In this document: piece by piece, positions 35,629-44,857 of the stretch
Position numbering within the stretch: position 1 is the first letter of the stretch
How the letters are laid out: the number at the start of each line of letters is the position of its first letter
NCBI RefSeq assembly: GCF_007676755.1
Contig: NZ_VEBK01000003.1
Span: 372,001 to 436,000, forward strand
DNA from: Bacillus sp. FJAT-22090
GTDB taxonomy: Bacteria > Bacillota > Bacilli > Bacillales_A > Planococcaceae
Reading direction: 5' to 3'
Length of the DNA stretch: 64,000 nt
Notes under the pieces: model-generated
Told to the model about the DNA's origin: nothing
The model's input: only the letters and a program-made list of their open reading frames with translations
Database searches by the model: none
Program-made: the position numbers and the translations under genes

Positions 35629-36408
35629 TTATCCTCTAGATCGCTGTACTTCTTGTTGTAAATGATTCCATATAATGATGAACTGCTCCGCCATCTCTGC
35701 GTTTGCACGCACTTGTTCCATCGTTCGCGGTCTTGGGATAGGTACCTTTATCTCTCTTACAATTTCTCCAGGATGCGCGCTCATTAATATAATTCTGTCA
35801 CTTAGTAGCAATGCTTCATCAATGCTATGTGTAATAAACAACACCGTTTTTTTCGTTTCCGACCAAATAGATAGCAATTCTTCCTGCAAAATGAATTTAT
35901 TTTGTTCATCGAGTGCTGCAAACGGTTCATCCATGAGTAAAATTTCAGGGTCATTTGCAAATGCTCTTGCAATACTTATCCGCTGCTTCATCCCCCCTGA
36001 AAGCTCTTTCGGATATAGCTTGGAAAAGTTGCTTAGTCCCACTTTTTTTAAATAGTAATTTGTTTGCTTATGAATAAACTCTTTCGGAAGATGTCGCATA
36101 TGGAGACCAAATGCCACATTTTCTTCTACTGTTAACCAAGGGATAACCCCTTTTTCTTGAAAAACCATCGACTGTAAGGGACGAAAATCTGACTCCGTCG
36201 CAATTGTAAATTCACCAGAACTTGGATGCTCTAACCCTGCCAATATGCGTAATAAGGTCGTCTTACCGCAACCACTTGGTCCAACTATACAGACAAATTC
36301 CCCTTCTTCTACTTCAAGAGATACGTTTTTAATCGCTGTCACACTATTATTTTTCTTATAAAATACTTTTGTTAAGTCATCAATGGAAATTTTCACGTTA
36401 TTATTCAA
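35629..36408 (-). CDS. ABC importer ATPase (SsuB/TauB-like)
   Basis: A 259-aa ATPase with Walker [10 protein letters not shown], signature [15 protein letters not shown], Walker [13 protein letters not shown], and Q-loop [14 protein letters not shown] typical of nitrate/sulfonate/taurine importers. It starts 4 nt after the permease stop and ends 12 nt before the binding-protein gene. Drives import by the adjacent permease dimer. Confidence 0.9.
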   Translation of the reverse strand: MNNNVKISIDDLTKVFYKKNNSVTAIKNVSLEVEEGEFVCIVGPSGCGKTTLLRILAGLEHPSSGEFTIATESDFRPLQSMVFQEKGVIPWLTVEENVAFGLHMRHLPKEFIHKQTNYYLKKVGLSNFSKLYPKELSGGMKQRISIARAFANDPEILLMDEPFAALDEQNKFILQEELLSIWSETKKTVLFITHSIDEALLLSDRIILMSAHPGEIVREIKVPIPRPRTMEQVRANAEMAEQFIIIWNHLQQEVQRSRG

Positions 36409-36412
36409 TCAC

Positions 36413-37234
36413 TCACCTCCATGGGACGATTTTCTTTTGCAGCCCACGTAAGAAAAGGGAGAATAGAAATCCAAAAAAGGAAATGAGTATTAAACCAACA
36501 AACATTTCTTTTAGCATAAACGCTTTGTAAGAAGTCCATATTAAATACCCTATTCCAGATGTGGCTCCCATCATTTCCGCCGCAACTATTGTTAGTAATG
36601 CAATCGCCTGCCCCATTTGAATACCTTCTAGCATCACAGGAAGAGCCCCTGGAAATGCAATTTTGAAGAAAAAATCCTTTGGACTTGCTCCATAATTTTT
36701 TGCTACATCTAAATGTACTTTTTCTATATTCATAACCCCGGCGACTGTATTTATGACAACTGGGAAAAATACGCTTCCAGCTATTGTTACTACTTTTGAA
36801 AAGTCTCCGATCCCAAAGAAAATAATAATGATTGGTAATAATGCAAGTGTAGGTATTGGCATAAGAGCCATCACTATAGGGGAAATGAAGTGACGGATCG
36901 GTGCATATAATCCCATTAATAGACCAATTATGATTCCTGGGATTACACCGAGTAAGAAACCTGCCGCGATTCTATATAAAGATACCGATATATGTGTCCA
37001 TAGCTGACCACTCGCTGCTAGGTCGAAAAATGTCGTTACAATTGCTGACGGTGGTGGAAAAAATCGAATATCAAGTATTCCCGTTCGTGAACAAGTTTCC
37101 CAAAGCAATAGTAGAAAAATAGGAGAGATGATCGTCAATAGCTGTTTTGCCCGCTCTTTTACTTGCTGTTTCTTCCATTCTTGTTGTTCCGTTTCATAGG
37201 GATCATAGAGTACATTCCCTTTTTCATCGCGCAT
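36413..37234 (-). CDS. ABC importer permease (SsuC/TauC-like)
   Basis: A 273-aa inner-membrane subunit with about six helices and a cytoplasmic N-terminal tail of some 35 residues. The EAA loop reads KNYGASPKDFFFKIAFPGALP, which docks on the ATPase. It is first of three genes in the importer operon. Upstream I find no riboswitch. Confidence 0.88.
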   Translation of the reverse strand: MRDEKGNVLYDPYETEQQEWKKQQVKERAKQLLTIISPIFLLLLWETCSRTGILDIRFFPPPSAIVTTFFDLAASGQLWTHISVSLYRIAAGFLLGVIPGIIIGLLMGLYAPIRHFISPIVMALMPIPTLALLPIIIIFFGIGDFSKVVTIAGSVFFPVVINTVAGVMNIEKVHLDVAKNYGASPKDFFFKIAFPGALPVMLEGIQMGQAIALLTIVAAEMMGATSGIGYLIWTSYKAFMLKEMFVGLILISFFGFLFSLFLRGLQKKIVPWR

Positions 37235-37332
37235 TTTTCACCACCTCTTCTCAAAATAATATGTCGGGTGTGGGGAATGTGTGAAAGACGCTCTAAACAC
37301 TTGAAAATATCCTTTTTATTCAATATTTCAAT

Positions 37333-37361
37333 TTGACAAAATACACATAATTTGGTAAGTT
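37333..37361 (+). promoter_or_regulatory. Promoter candidate for the M48-ankyrin gene
   Basis: Consensus -35 TTGACA at 37333-37338 with a weak -10 TAAGTT at 37356-37361, 17-bp spacing. It lies 29 bp before the start codon. Confidence 0.5.
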
Positions 37362-37389
37362 TATAAATATTTTTAGGGAGGTTATAAAT

Positions 37390-38697
37390 TTGACGCCAAT
37401 AGGGTTACAATCTAATAGGGAAATGCCATATTTCGTTATTAGCATTATTTTTAGTTTGCTATTATACATACTCGCTATCGTATCTTTATTCGGGATTGCT
37501 ATTTTACTAGTTCTGTTCGCTCTTTTGCTGTATGCAAATGTTATTATGCTTGGATCCATTCGTGGCAATGGGATACGTATTAGTGAAAAGCAGTTCCCTG
37601 ACGTTTATGAACGTGTTGTGTCTTTAGCCGAAAAAATGAACTTAAAGAAAGTTCCTGATGTGTTCGTTATTCATTCGGAAGGTGCCTTTAACGCATTCGC
37701 AACAAGATTTTTAGGTAGAAATATGGTAGTTATTTATTCGGAAGTTTTTGAGCTTGCTAGAGAACAGGGAGAAGCAGAGCTTGATTTTATCATCGCGCAT
37801 GAGCTTTCCCATGTAAAAAGAAGACATGTGTGGAAGAACATTTTAATCATGCCTGCACAGTTTATTCCATTTCTTTCTCAAGCATATAGTAGATCCTGTG
37901 AATATACTTGTGATCGGGAAGCGGCCTACTATATACAAAATGGAGTGGCTGCTAAAAAAGCTCTTACGATTCTTGGAGTTGGAAAAAAATTATACACAGA
38001 GGTAAACGAAGATGCATATTTGGAGCAAATTCATACGGAATCGAATGTTGCTGTATGGTTAAGCGAAATATTATCCAGTCATCCACTTTTACCTAAACGA
38101 ATCCAATCTGTTGGAAGCTTTATGCAAATAGAAGGTACACCTAATTACTACTCCAACTCAGGCAAAATTGCTCTTGGTATTGGTGCATTTTTCGGCATTT
38201 TCTTTGTTTGTTATTTTGCGGTTATAGCTTTTATTACGGCTGGGGCTTTCACGTATGCAAGTTTATTTTCCGGAAGCGTATTTGATGAACAATCTTCCGA
38301 GGAGGATTACTTAAGTACCGATTATTCATTAACATTAACCCCTTTAATGGAAGCTGTTTCAGATGGAGATGAGGAAAAAGTTAGATATCTCCTAGCTAAT
38401 GGTACTGATTTAGAGGAAATGGATTCGGAGCAGACAACTGCCCTCCATTATGCAATATACGGAGACAATATAGCAATGGTAGAAATACTATTGGAGGCAG
38501 GAGCTAATCCAAATACAGTGGATGATTACACGAATGCGTTAACAGCTGCATTGGAAAGCGAAAACTTTGAGATGGCTTCGCTCCTTTATGAATATGGAGC
38601 TAATCCAACAATTGAAGACCCGCAAGGCTATACCGCTTTAAACATGCTTAGTGTGTATAGCGAAGAGGAATTTTTAAATACTATTAATAGTTATTAA
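37390..38697 (+). CDS. M48 metallopeptidase fused to ankyrin repeats
   Basis: A 435-aa membrane protein. Two N-terminal helices (about 14-58) precede an M48 catalytic domain with zinc motif HELSH and third ligand Glu in SCEYTCDREAA. Another helix follows near 255-285, then an acidic stretch and three to four ankyrin repeats (about 318-425; TPLMEAVSDGDEEKVRYLL, TALHYAIYGDNIAMVEILL, LTAALESENFEMASLLYEYG). The start is TTG 37390, 8 nt after GGAGG. HtpX-type M48 enzymes degrade damaged membrane proteins; the ankyrin tail suggests a bound partner. Confidence 0.82.
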   Translation: MTPIGLQSNREMPYFVISIIFSLLLYILAIVSLFGIAILLVLFALLLYANVIMLGSIRGNGIRISEKQFPDVYERVVSLAEKMNLKKVPDVFVIHSEGAFNAFATRFLGRNMVVIYSEVFELAREQGEAELDFIIAHELSHVKRRHVWKNILIMPAQFIPFLSQAYSRSCEYTCDREAAYYIQNGVAAKKALTILGVGKKLYTEVNEDAYLEQIHTESNVAVWLSEILSSHPLLPKRIQSVGSFMQIEGTPNYYSNSGKIALGIGAFFGIFFVCYFAVIAFITAGAFTYASLFSGSVFDEQSSEEDYLSTDYSLTLTPLMEAVSDGDEEKVRYLLANGTDLEEMDSEQTTALHYAIYGDNIAMVEILLEAGANPNTVDDYTNALTAALESENFEMASLLYEYGANPTIEDPQGYTALNMLSVYSEEEFLNTINSY

Positions 38698-38715
38698 GAA
38701 GAAACACGAGTATAG

Positions 38716-38750
38716 AAAAAGGGAGTCTAGTAGATAGACTTCCCTTTTTA
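38716..38750. terminator. Bidirectional terminator between M48-ankyrin and sbcC genes
   Basis: AAAAAGGGAGTCTA and TAGACTTCCCTTTTT pair with a single bulged T between convergent genes, overlapping the sbcC stop codon. Confidence 0.8.
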
Positions 38751-41700
38751 TTTTATGAAAAACTTTGTTTTACTATACCCCTCTTTAAGCTTCTCGACTT
38801 CTAAAATGGCCGGCATAGCAGCTTTAAGTTCTGCCACATGTGAAATAACACCAATCATGCGGCCTGACTTTTGTAAGTCAACTAGTGTATCGATCGCTTT
38901 GTTCAATGATTCCTCATCAAGTGATCCAAATCCTTCATCAATGAACATAGTGTCAATCCGAATACTTCCTTGGAAGCTTTGGATAATATCTGCCATTCCG
39001 AGTGCTAAACAAAGAGATGCATTAAATTTCTCTCCACCAGATAAAGTTTTAACATCTCTTGTTTGACCTGTATATGCATCATACACATCTAGACCCAGTC
39101 CACTTTGTTTACCATGGGTTTCTTGACGTTCACTTCGGATTAGTTGGAACTGTCCATTCGACATATGCTTTAACCTTTCATTTGCTGCAGCAACGATTTG
39201 TTCCAAATATTCAATTTGAACATATCGCTCGAATGAAACTTTCAAGGGGTTTTGACCTCTTAATATGTCATATAAATCGATTATTCGATGCACATATTGC
39301 TCTAAAGCAGCAATTCGTTCACTTGAGGATGCAAGTTTCTCTTCTAAGATACGGCCAGCCTTTTCATATTCTTTCGTACTGTTTAAAGCCGTTAAAGCTT
39401 GTTCGTACGTTTCTTTTAACTGTACAAGCTCAGCCTCGAGTGGGACTAGTTCTACTTTCACCTTCGAAGCTAATTGTTCCCGTCGTTCTTTTACTTGCTC
39501 TTCTAATGTATGCATCGTTTGTCTATACTCTGTACATTGTTCTTTTAGCAATGTCCGTTCTTTTTCGGTTAGTTTTGCAGCTAAGTATATTTCAGTAGAT
39601 TCAAACGCAGCTTTTGTTAATGCCTCTTGGAAGTTGATCGCTGCCTTATCTCTTTTTTTCGTGATTTCTTGTTCGGCAGTGACTGCATGCTCAACGGTTA
39701 AGCTAGCTTTCATAAATGAATCATTAGCGGCCTTTAACCTTTTTTGTGCTTCTTCCCAAGCATGCTCCAGCTGAGTTCTATATTTTCTTGCGGTAGCTAG
39801 CTGTCTTTGAAGCTCCTGTAAGTTTGGTATATGTGCAGGAATGGATTCATTTTTCGATTCATACACTGCTTTTGCTTGCTCGAACAGACTATGTTGTTGT
39901 TGATAGGTCATTTCGAGCTGTTTTCTATCTTGTTCCAGTATTGCCAATTTAGCAACATGCTCTTTATATGGTTGCTTTAATAGTAGTAGCTTGTTTTTCG
40001 CCGATCGGAGTGCTTTAACATCATCTTGCATAATTTTTACACGCTCATTCAACTGCTCTGTTTGCAAAATACCTATCTGAAGCTCTTCGATCCGTTCAGT
40101 AAGTTTTTGAAGTTGTTTTTCAGATGTTTCTTTTTGAGCATGAATCGTTAAGAAACGCGTTTCCTGTTTATTCAATTTTTCTTTTAGTTGTTGTAAGGCA
40201 GATTCATCCACAGCTTGCTCATGAGCAGAAGTGCTTATTGGTTCATGCTCTTTGCTCCCACAAACAGGACAGGGTTCACCTGATACTAGTTTAGAGGCAA
40301 GAATACTAGCTTGGTTACCCATCCATTTTTGTTCTTCTATAATATATGCATGTTTCATTTCGACAAATGTTTTTTGCTGGTAAGCTTCTTCTTCTATAAG
40401 GGAGTTTAGTTCTGTTTCATATGTTTTATATTCTTGGAGTACTGTGAGTTGAGCTTCTAATTCAGTTAGTTTCTGTACGTTTATGTCAAGTGGCTCTACT
40501 AACTCTTCAAGCTTATCCATTTCTTCTTTTTGGACAGCACTTTCTTCTTTTACTTTTAAGAAGAATGCTATTTTCTCCTCCAGTTGACTATTTAACAAGC
40601 CTGTACTCTTCTCTAACGCATTCATTTCACTTTTTTTCGATTCTAGCTCTTCAAACAAAGGCAACAATCCATGCAGTTGAATAACTGTTTCTACACTTTT
40701 TTCACGTGTTTCTTTTTTACTCTCCTCAGTTGCATACATTGCTTCCTCTTGCTTTAGAGCCATTTCTGCTATTGCCAATTCTTTTCTAGCAACTTCAAGG
40801 AAATTTCTCTTACTGTTTTTTTCCAACTGCAGTTCCATATAATAGCTTTCAACCGCTTCAATCGTGCTTGCTCGTTCGGCTGCTTCTAGCATGTTTTGCT
40901 TATTCACAAACTCTTCCGATTGCCCTTTTAAATTTTCGAGTTTCTGTTCTTTGCCCTCTAACTCTAAAAACTGCTCATTTATAGTCTTAGCTTCATAAAA
41001 AGCTGCTTGTTTAGTTTTGTGTGTGTTGTATGCCTCTTTGTAGGTATGTTCGTCTCTTTGAATCTTTTCTTTGTAAAAATTAGTTTCTTCGCTTAGTGCC
41101 TCGACTAATTGATACGTATTAAAGCTGCTTGACTCAATCAATTCAAATACACTGGACTCTCGGACGGGAAAAGACGCTAGAATTTGTTCCGTATAACTAT
41201 TTCGTATCATTTCCTCTTTTTTTAGGTCTGTTTCCGCAGCCACTTTTTTGTCTTTCAGCTTCTCGCTAATCATTTTGTATGGCTCTGTTTTGAATATTTT
41301 ACGTAAAATCGCTTCTTTATTTTCCGTGTGGGAAGTGAGCAGTTTTCTAAATTCTCCTTGAGGAAGCATAACAATCTGACTAAATTGGTCTTGTGATAAG
41401 CCAATTATTTCTTCTACTTTTTTATTGATTTCTGAAATAATTTGTCTTTCTACAACAGGAACCTCTTTTGTTTCTACTACTTGAAAAAATTCATAGCGCT
41501 CACCTGTAGCGCCTTTGTTTCCTTTTTTCACATGAGGAAGTTGTCGTAAAATACGATATTGGCGGCCGTTTATCTCAAATAACAACTCGACAGATGTGTG
41601 CGCATCGTCTGTTGCGAAATCACTTCGCATCATTTTCGTGTCACGACGATCTTCGCCACTCCCTGATCCATATAATGCAAAACAAATTCCATCAAATATA

Positions 41701-41828
41701 GTAGTTTTCCCGGCTCCTGTGGCACCTGAAATGACAAACAAACGGTTGTCTTGTAACTTTGTAAAATCAATGGTTTCTGTCATTTTATAAGGGCCGAAAG
41801 CAGTCATCTTTAGTTGAAGTGGCTTCAT
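38748..41828 (-). CDS. sbcC: Exonuclease subunit SbcC (Rad50-like)
   Basis: A 1026-aa SMC-type ATPase. Walker A ISGATGAGKTT is near residue 35. Long antiparallel coiled coils (about 180-480 and 560-860) flank the zinc hook EPCPVCGSKEHEP (CxxC near residue 505). The signature SGGEKFNASL and Walker B MFIDEGFGSLDE form the C-terminal half of the ATPase head. With SbcD it makes a dsDNA exonuclease and hairpin endonuclease acting in DNA repair. The start overlaps the sbcD stop by 4 nt. Confidence 0.93.
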   Translation of the reverse strand: MKPLQLKMTAFGPYKMTETIDFTKLQDNRLFVISGATGAGKTTIFDGICFALYGSGSGEDRRDTKMMRSDFATDDAHTSVELLFEINGRQYRILRQLPHVKKGNKGATGERYEFFQVVETKEVPVVERQIISEINKKVEEIIGLSQDQFSQIVMLPQGEFRKLLTSHTENKEAILRKIFKTEPYKMISEKLKDKKVAAETDLKKEEMIRNSYTEQILASFPVRESSVFELIESSSFNTYQLVEALSEETNFYKEKIQRDEHTYKEAYNTHKTKQAAFYEAKTINEQFLELEGKEQKLENLKGQSEEFVNKQNMLEAAERASTIEAVESYYMELQLEKNSKRNFLEVARKELAIAEMALKQEEAMYATEESKKETREKSVETVIQLHGLLPLFEELESKKSEMNALEKSTGLLNSQLEEKIAFFLKVKEESAVQKEEMDKLEELVEPLDINVQKLTELEAQLTVLQEYKTYETELNSLIEEEAYQQKTFVEMKHAYIIEEQKWMGNQASILASKLVSGEPCPVCGSKEHEPISTSAHEQAVDESALQQLKEKLNKQETRFLTIHAQKETSEKQLQKLTERIEELQIGILQTEQLNERVKIMQDDVKALRSAKNKLLLLKQPYKEHVAKLAILEQDRKQLEMTYQQQHSLFEQAKAVYESKNESIPAHIPNLQELQRQLATARKYRTQLEHAWEEAQKRLKAANDSFMKASLTVEHAVTAEQEITKKRDKAAINFQEALTKAAFESTEIYLAAKLTEKERTLLKEQCTEYRQTMHTLEEQVKERREQLASKVKVELVPLEAELVQLKETYEQALTALNSTKEYEKAGRILEEKLASSSERIAALEQYVHRIIDLYDILRGQNPLKVSFERYVQIEYLEQIVAAANERLKHMSNGQFQLIRSERQETHGKQSGLGLDVYDAYTGQTRDVKTLSGGEKFNASLCLALGMADIIQSFQGSIRIDTMFIDEGFGSLDEESLNKAIDTLVDLQKSGRMIGVISHVAELKAAMPAILEVEKLKEGYSKTKFFIK

Positions 41829-42991
41829 GCTCTATTCCCCTCCTCTCGTTCCTCTACCATTGAGTCCTCTAATACTTCTTTAAAAAGTTTCTCTGTTTCC
41901 TCTGTTGGCAAGCTCCCACTTACTTCCGCGTAAAATGCTTGAAACAACGTAAAGTCATCCATTTTTCGTCGGCTTTCCAGCTCTTTACCGTTTTTGTGGA
42001 TATTGGACTGCAATACTTTTCTTTCTACATGCATTGCATTCGGATACACGGTTCGAATTTGTTCCATTGGAGATATAATGGGTGTTTCATCGAGTAATTT
42101 TACAAATACAAAATCTTCACTTAGCTGCTGCTGTAATATATCATTTAAAAATCCTTCTACTGTACGCATATCTCTGTTAGGAGTTAGCATTCTTTTTTCT
42201 AAGTTCACTTTCCCATTTCCATCTAATTCAACTATATAAAAGCCTTTTTTATGATGCTCTTCAGAAATCGAATATTTTAATGGAGAACCTGCATATTGAA
42301 TTGTCTCATTTAACACATAATGTGCCTGGTGCAAATGTCCAAGTGCTGTATAGTGAAAATCCTTGAAAAGTGCAGCTTCCACGTATTCTGCTCCACCAAT
42401 AGCTAATGGACGTTCAGAGTCACTAGTGTTTTCCTCCTGTTGCCCATAAGGGGTTACAAACGCATGTCCAATGAATACATGTCTTTTTGTTGTATCTAAA
42501 TTTTTGTTTATTTCTTCTACAATTTTTCTCATCGCTTCTTGATGACTTGTAACGGTTTCATCTTCAAATAGATAGCGTACTTGAGAGGGATCTGTATACG
42601 GAACCAAATGAAAATGTACTTCACCGTATTTATCATTTAAAATAACCGTTTTCGGCTCCTTACTTAATCGTCCTACTATATGTAATCCCGTTTCTTGCAT
42701 TAGTTTACTTCCGAAGTTCAGTCGACTTGGACTGTCGTGATTTCCAGCAATACTTAAGACAGGAGTTTTCCTCTTCAATACAATTTCAGCAAGAAGTTCA
42801 TCGAGTAGATTGACTGCCTCCATTGGCGGAACTGCTCTGTCATATAAATCACCTGCAATAATAACTGCATCTGGCTTCTCAATATCAATTGCTTCAATGA
42901 ACTGTTTTAGTACAAAGCGTTGTTCTTCTGTCATATAAACGCCTTGCACTAGTTTACCTAAATGCCAATCTGCGGTATGAAAAAATTTCAA
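41825..42991 (-). CDS. sbcD: Exonuclease subunit SbcD (Mre11-like)
   Basis: A 388-aa metallophosphoesterase nuclease. MKFFHTADWHLGK, VIIAGDLYDR, IAGNHDSPSRL and ALGHLHQAH hold the di-manganese ligands and catalytic histidine. The C-terminal region binds the SbcC coiled-coil base. Start is TTG 42991, 8 nt after AAGGAG. A LexA-type box lies 35 bp upstream, suggesting induction by DNA damage. Confidence 0.93.
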   Translation of the reverse strand: MKFFHTADWHLGKLVQGVYMTEEQRFVLKQFIEAIDIEKPDAVIIAGDLYDRAVPPMEAVNLLDELLAEIVLKRKTPVLSIAGNHDSPSRLNFGSKLMQETGLHIVGRLSKEPKTVILNDKYGEVHFHLVPYTDPSQVRYLFEDETVTSHQEAMRKIVEEINKNLDTTKRHVFIGHAFVTPYGQQEENTSDSERPLAIGGAEYVEAALFKDFHYTALGHLHQAHYVLNETIQYAGSPLKYSISEEHHKKGFYIVELDGNGKVNLEKRMLTPNRDMRTVEGFLNDILQQQLSEDFVFVKLLDETPIISPMEQIRTVYPNAMHVERKVLQSNIHKNGKELESRRKMDDFTLFQAFYAEVSGSLPTEETEKLFKEVLEDSMVEEREEGNRA

Positions 42992-43025
42992 TTGAAAATC
43001 TCCTTTCGTAATTCATTCGACCAAA

Positions 43026-43039
43026 AGAACGTTTGTTCT
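43026..43039. promoter_or_regulatory. LexA (DinR) box upstream of sbcDC
   Basis: AGAACGTTTGTTCT fits the Bacillus GAAC-N4-GTTC SOS box. It starts 2 bp after a possible minus-strand -10 TATATT (43047-43042), where LexA binding would block transcription. Confidence 0.65.
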
Positions 43040-43162
43040 AAATATATCATGATTGACCAGCTTTAGCTATCCTCAATTAATGGGTATTACCCCCAACACG
43101 GAAATGATAAATCAATTTTACCAGAAGAATTGTTAGTAAATTATGTAATATTAAAATTATCG

Positions 43163-43191
43163 TTACAGCAGATTACTTGACATGGTATGAT
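43163..43191 (+). promoter_or_regulatory. Promoter of the proline symporter gene
   Basis: TTACAG (43163-43168) and TATGAT (43186-43191) at 17-bp spacing, 22 bp before the start codon. Confidence 0.6.
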
Positions 43192-43212
43192 GACTGTGGG
43201 AGGAGGATGTAT

Positions 43213-44700
43213 ATGTCATCAGAAGCTTATCAAATTACAGCCATAGCTATTTACATGGTCGCAATGCTAGTTATCGGTTGGTATTCTTACCGAAAAACTG
43301 CAAATTTAACAGATTACATGCTTGGTGGTCGTTCATTAGGACCGGCGGTTACTGCATTAAGTGCAGGTGCAGCGGATATGTCTGGTTGGTTATTAATGGG
43401 GTTACCTGGCGCAATCTATCTTTCAGGAATGGGTGAAGTTTGGATTGCAATCGGATTAACGGTTGGTGCGTATTTAAACTGGTTATTCGTTGCACCAAGA
43501 CTACGAGTATACACACAAGTATCAAATGATTCGATTACAATTCCTAGTTACTTGGAGAGCCGCCTGAAACAATCGTCACGTTTATTACGTATTGCATCTG
43601 GTCTAATTATTTTATTATTTTTCACGTTTTACGTATCTTCAGGGATGGTAGCAGGGGGAGTTTTCTTTGAAAGCTCATTTGGTCTTGACTATCATACAGG
43701 CCTTTTAGTTGTATCTGCTGTTGTAGTAGCGTATACACTATTTGGAGGATTTTTAGCAGTTAGTTATACTGACTTCCTACAAGGTCTTTTAATGTTTCTT
43801 GCATTAATCTGTGTACCTGTTTTTGGCGTGTTTTTAACAGGTGGTATTGGAGAAACAGTAGACTCTATTAAATCAGTAGATCCAACACATCTGAGTCTTT
43901 TTGCGGGAACTACTTTTGTAGGGGTTGTCTCTGCGGTTGCATGGGGTCTGGGATACTTTGGTCAACCTCATATTATCGTTCGCTTTATGGCAATCAGTTC
44001 AGTAAAAGAAACAAAACAAGCTCGTCGAATCGGTATTGGTTGGATGATTTTAAGTTTAGTCGGGGCAACAGCTACTGCCTTAGTTGGTGTAGCATATTTT
44101 GCACAAAATCCAGATGCTAATTTAACCGATCCAGAGGCTGTTTTCATCGCTCTTGGACAAATTGTTTTCCATCCATTTATAGCAGGTCTAGTGCTTGCAG
44201 CAGTTTTAGCAGCAGTAATGAGTACAATTTCTTCTCAATTGATCGTTACTTCTTCCGCACTGATCGAGGATTTATACAAAGCAATTATTAAAACAGATGC
44301 ATCTGACAAAACATATGTAAATTATGGACGTCTTGCTGTATTCGTAGTTTCTATTATTGCAGCAATTCTTGCATGGGGAGATCATGATACCATCTTGAAG
44401 CTTGTATCATTTGCTTGGGCTGGGTTCGGAGCATCCTTTGGTCCAGTTATTTTACTTTCCCTATATTGGAGAAAAATCACATCATCTGGTGCATTAGCAG
44501 GTATGGTAGTTGGGGCTGTGACAGTAGTTATCTGGGGATCGGTAGATGCTCTTTCAAGTGCATTATACGAAATTGTTCCTGGTTTCGTTCTAGCTTTAAT
44601 AGTTACTGTCGTAGTCAGCTTAATGACTTATAAACCAAACCCTGAGATTGACAAAGAGTTCGATGAAACATTGCGTTTGTTAAAACGTGATCGATCATAA
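43213..44700 (+). CDS. putP: Sodium/proline symporter PutP/OpuE-like
   Basis: A 495-aa sodium:solute symporter with thirteen predicted helices. Family features include DYMLGGRSLGPAVTALSAGA, ADMSGWLLMGLPGAIY (sodium and proline site) and GYFGQPHIIVRFMAI. I start at ATG 43213, 6 nt after AGGAGG; ATG 43207 is too close. No proline catabolic genes are adjacent, so an osmoprotective OpuE-type role is as likely as a nutritional one. Confidence 0.9.
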   Translation: MSSEAYQITAIAIYMVAMLVIGWYSYRKTANLTDYMLGGRSLGPAVTALSAGAADMSGWLLMGLPGAIYLSGMGEVWIAIGLTVGAYLNWLFVAPRLRVYTQVSNDSITIPSYLESRLKQSSRLLRIASGLIILLFFTFYVSSGMVAGGVFFESSFGLDYHTGLLVVSAVVVAYTLFGGFLAVSYTDFLQGLLMFLALICVPVFGVFLTGGIGETVDSIKSVDPTHLSLFAGTTFVGVVSAVAWGLGYFGQPHIIVRFMAISSVKETKQARRIGIGWMILSLVGATATALVGVAYFAQNPDANLTDPEAVFIALGQIVFHPFIAGLVLAAVLAAVMSTISSQLIVTSSALIEDLYKAIIKTDASDKTYVNYGRLAVFVVSIIAAILAWGDHDTILKLVSFAWAGFGASFGPVILLSLYWRKITSSGALAGMVVGAVTVVIWGSVDALSSALYEIVPGFVLALIVTVVVSLMTYKPNPEIDKEFDETLRLLKRDRS

Positions 44701-44709
44701 ATAGTTATT

Positions 44710-44739
44710 GCTGACCGACTACTTCGGTCAGCTTTTTTT
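44710..44739 (+). terminator. Intrinsic terminator after putP
   Basis: GCTGACCGA and a complementary CGGTCAGC arm with a short loop, then TTTTTTT. Confidence 0.9.
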
Positions 44740-44758
44740 GTTTGTCCTAAATGTCCTA

Positions 44759-44774
44759 TATGACACTTGTCATA
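44759..44774. promoter_or_regulatory. Candidate DesR binding palindrome
   Basis: TATGACACTTGTCATA is a perfect dyad (TATGACA, two bases, TGTCATA) lying about 10 bp upstream of a -35 TTGACG (44783-44788; possible -10 TAATTC at 44806). An activator site just above the -35 fits cold-induced DesR activation of des. Confidence 0.65.
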
Positions 44775-44857
44775 CTTGTAACTTGACGTTTATGCCTATT
44801 CCTAATAATTCTGACCATTTATAGTAAGGTTAATAATTCTCTTTAGGAGGAATAATA

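Noticed and set aside
37235-37389. Possible TPP or S-box riboswitch upstream of the ABC importer
   Set aside because: No conserved aptamer blocks are present on the minus strand.
39059-39774. Long plus-strand frames (179 and 169 codons) inside sbcC
   Set aside because: They lie antisense to the well-supported sbcC coiled coil, have no ribosome binding site and low-complexity translations.
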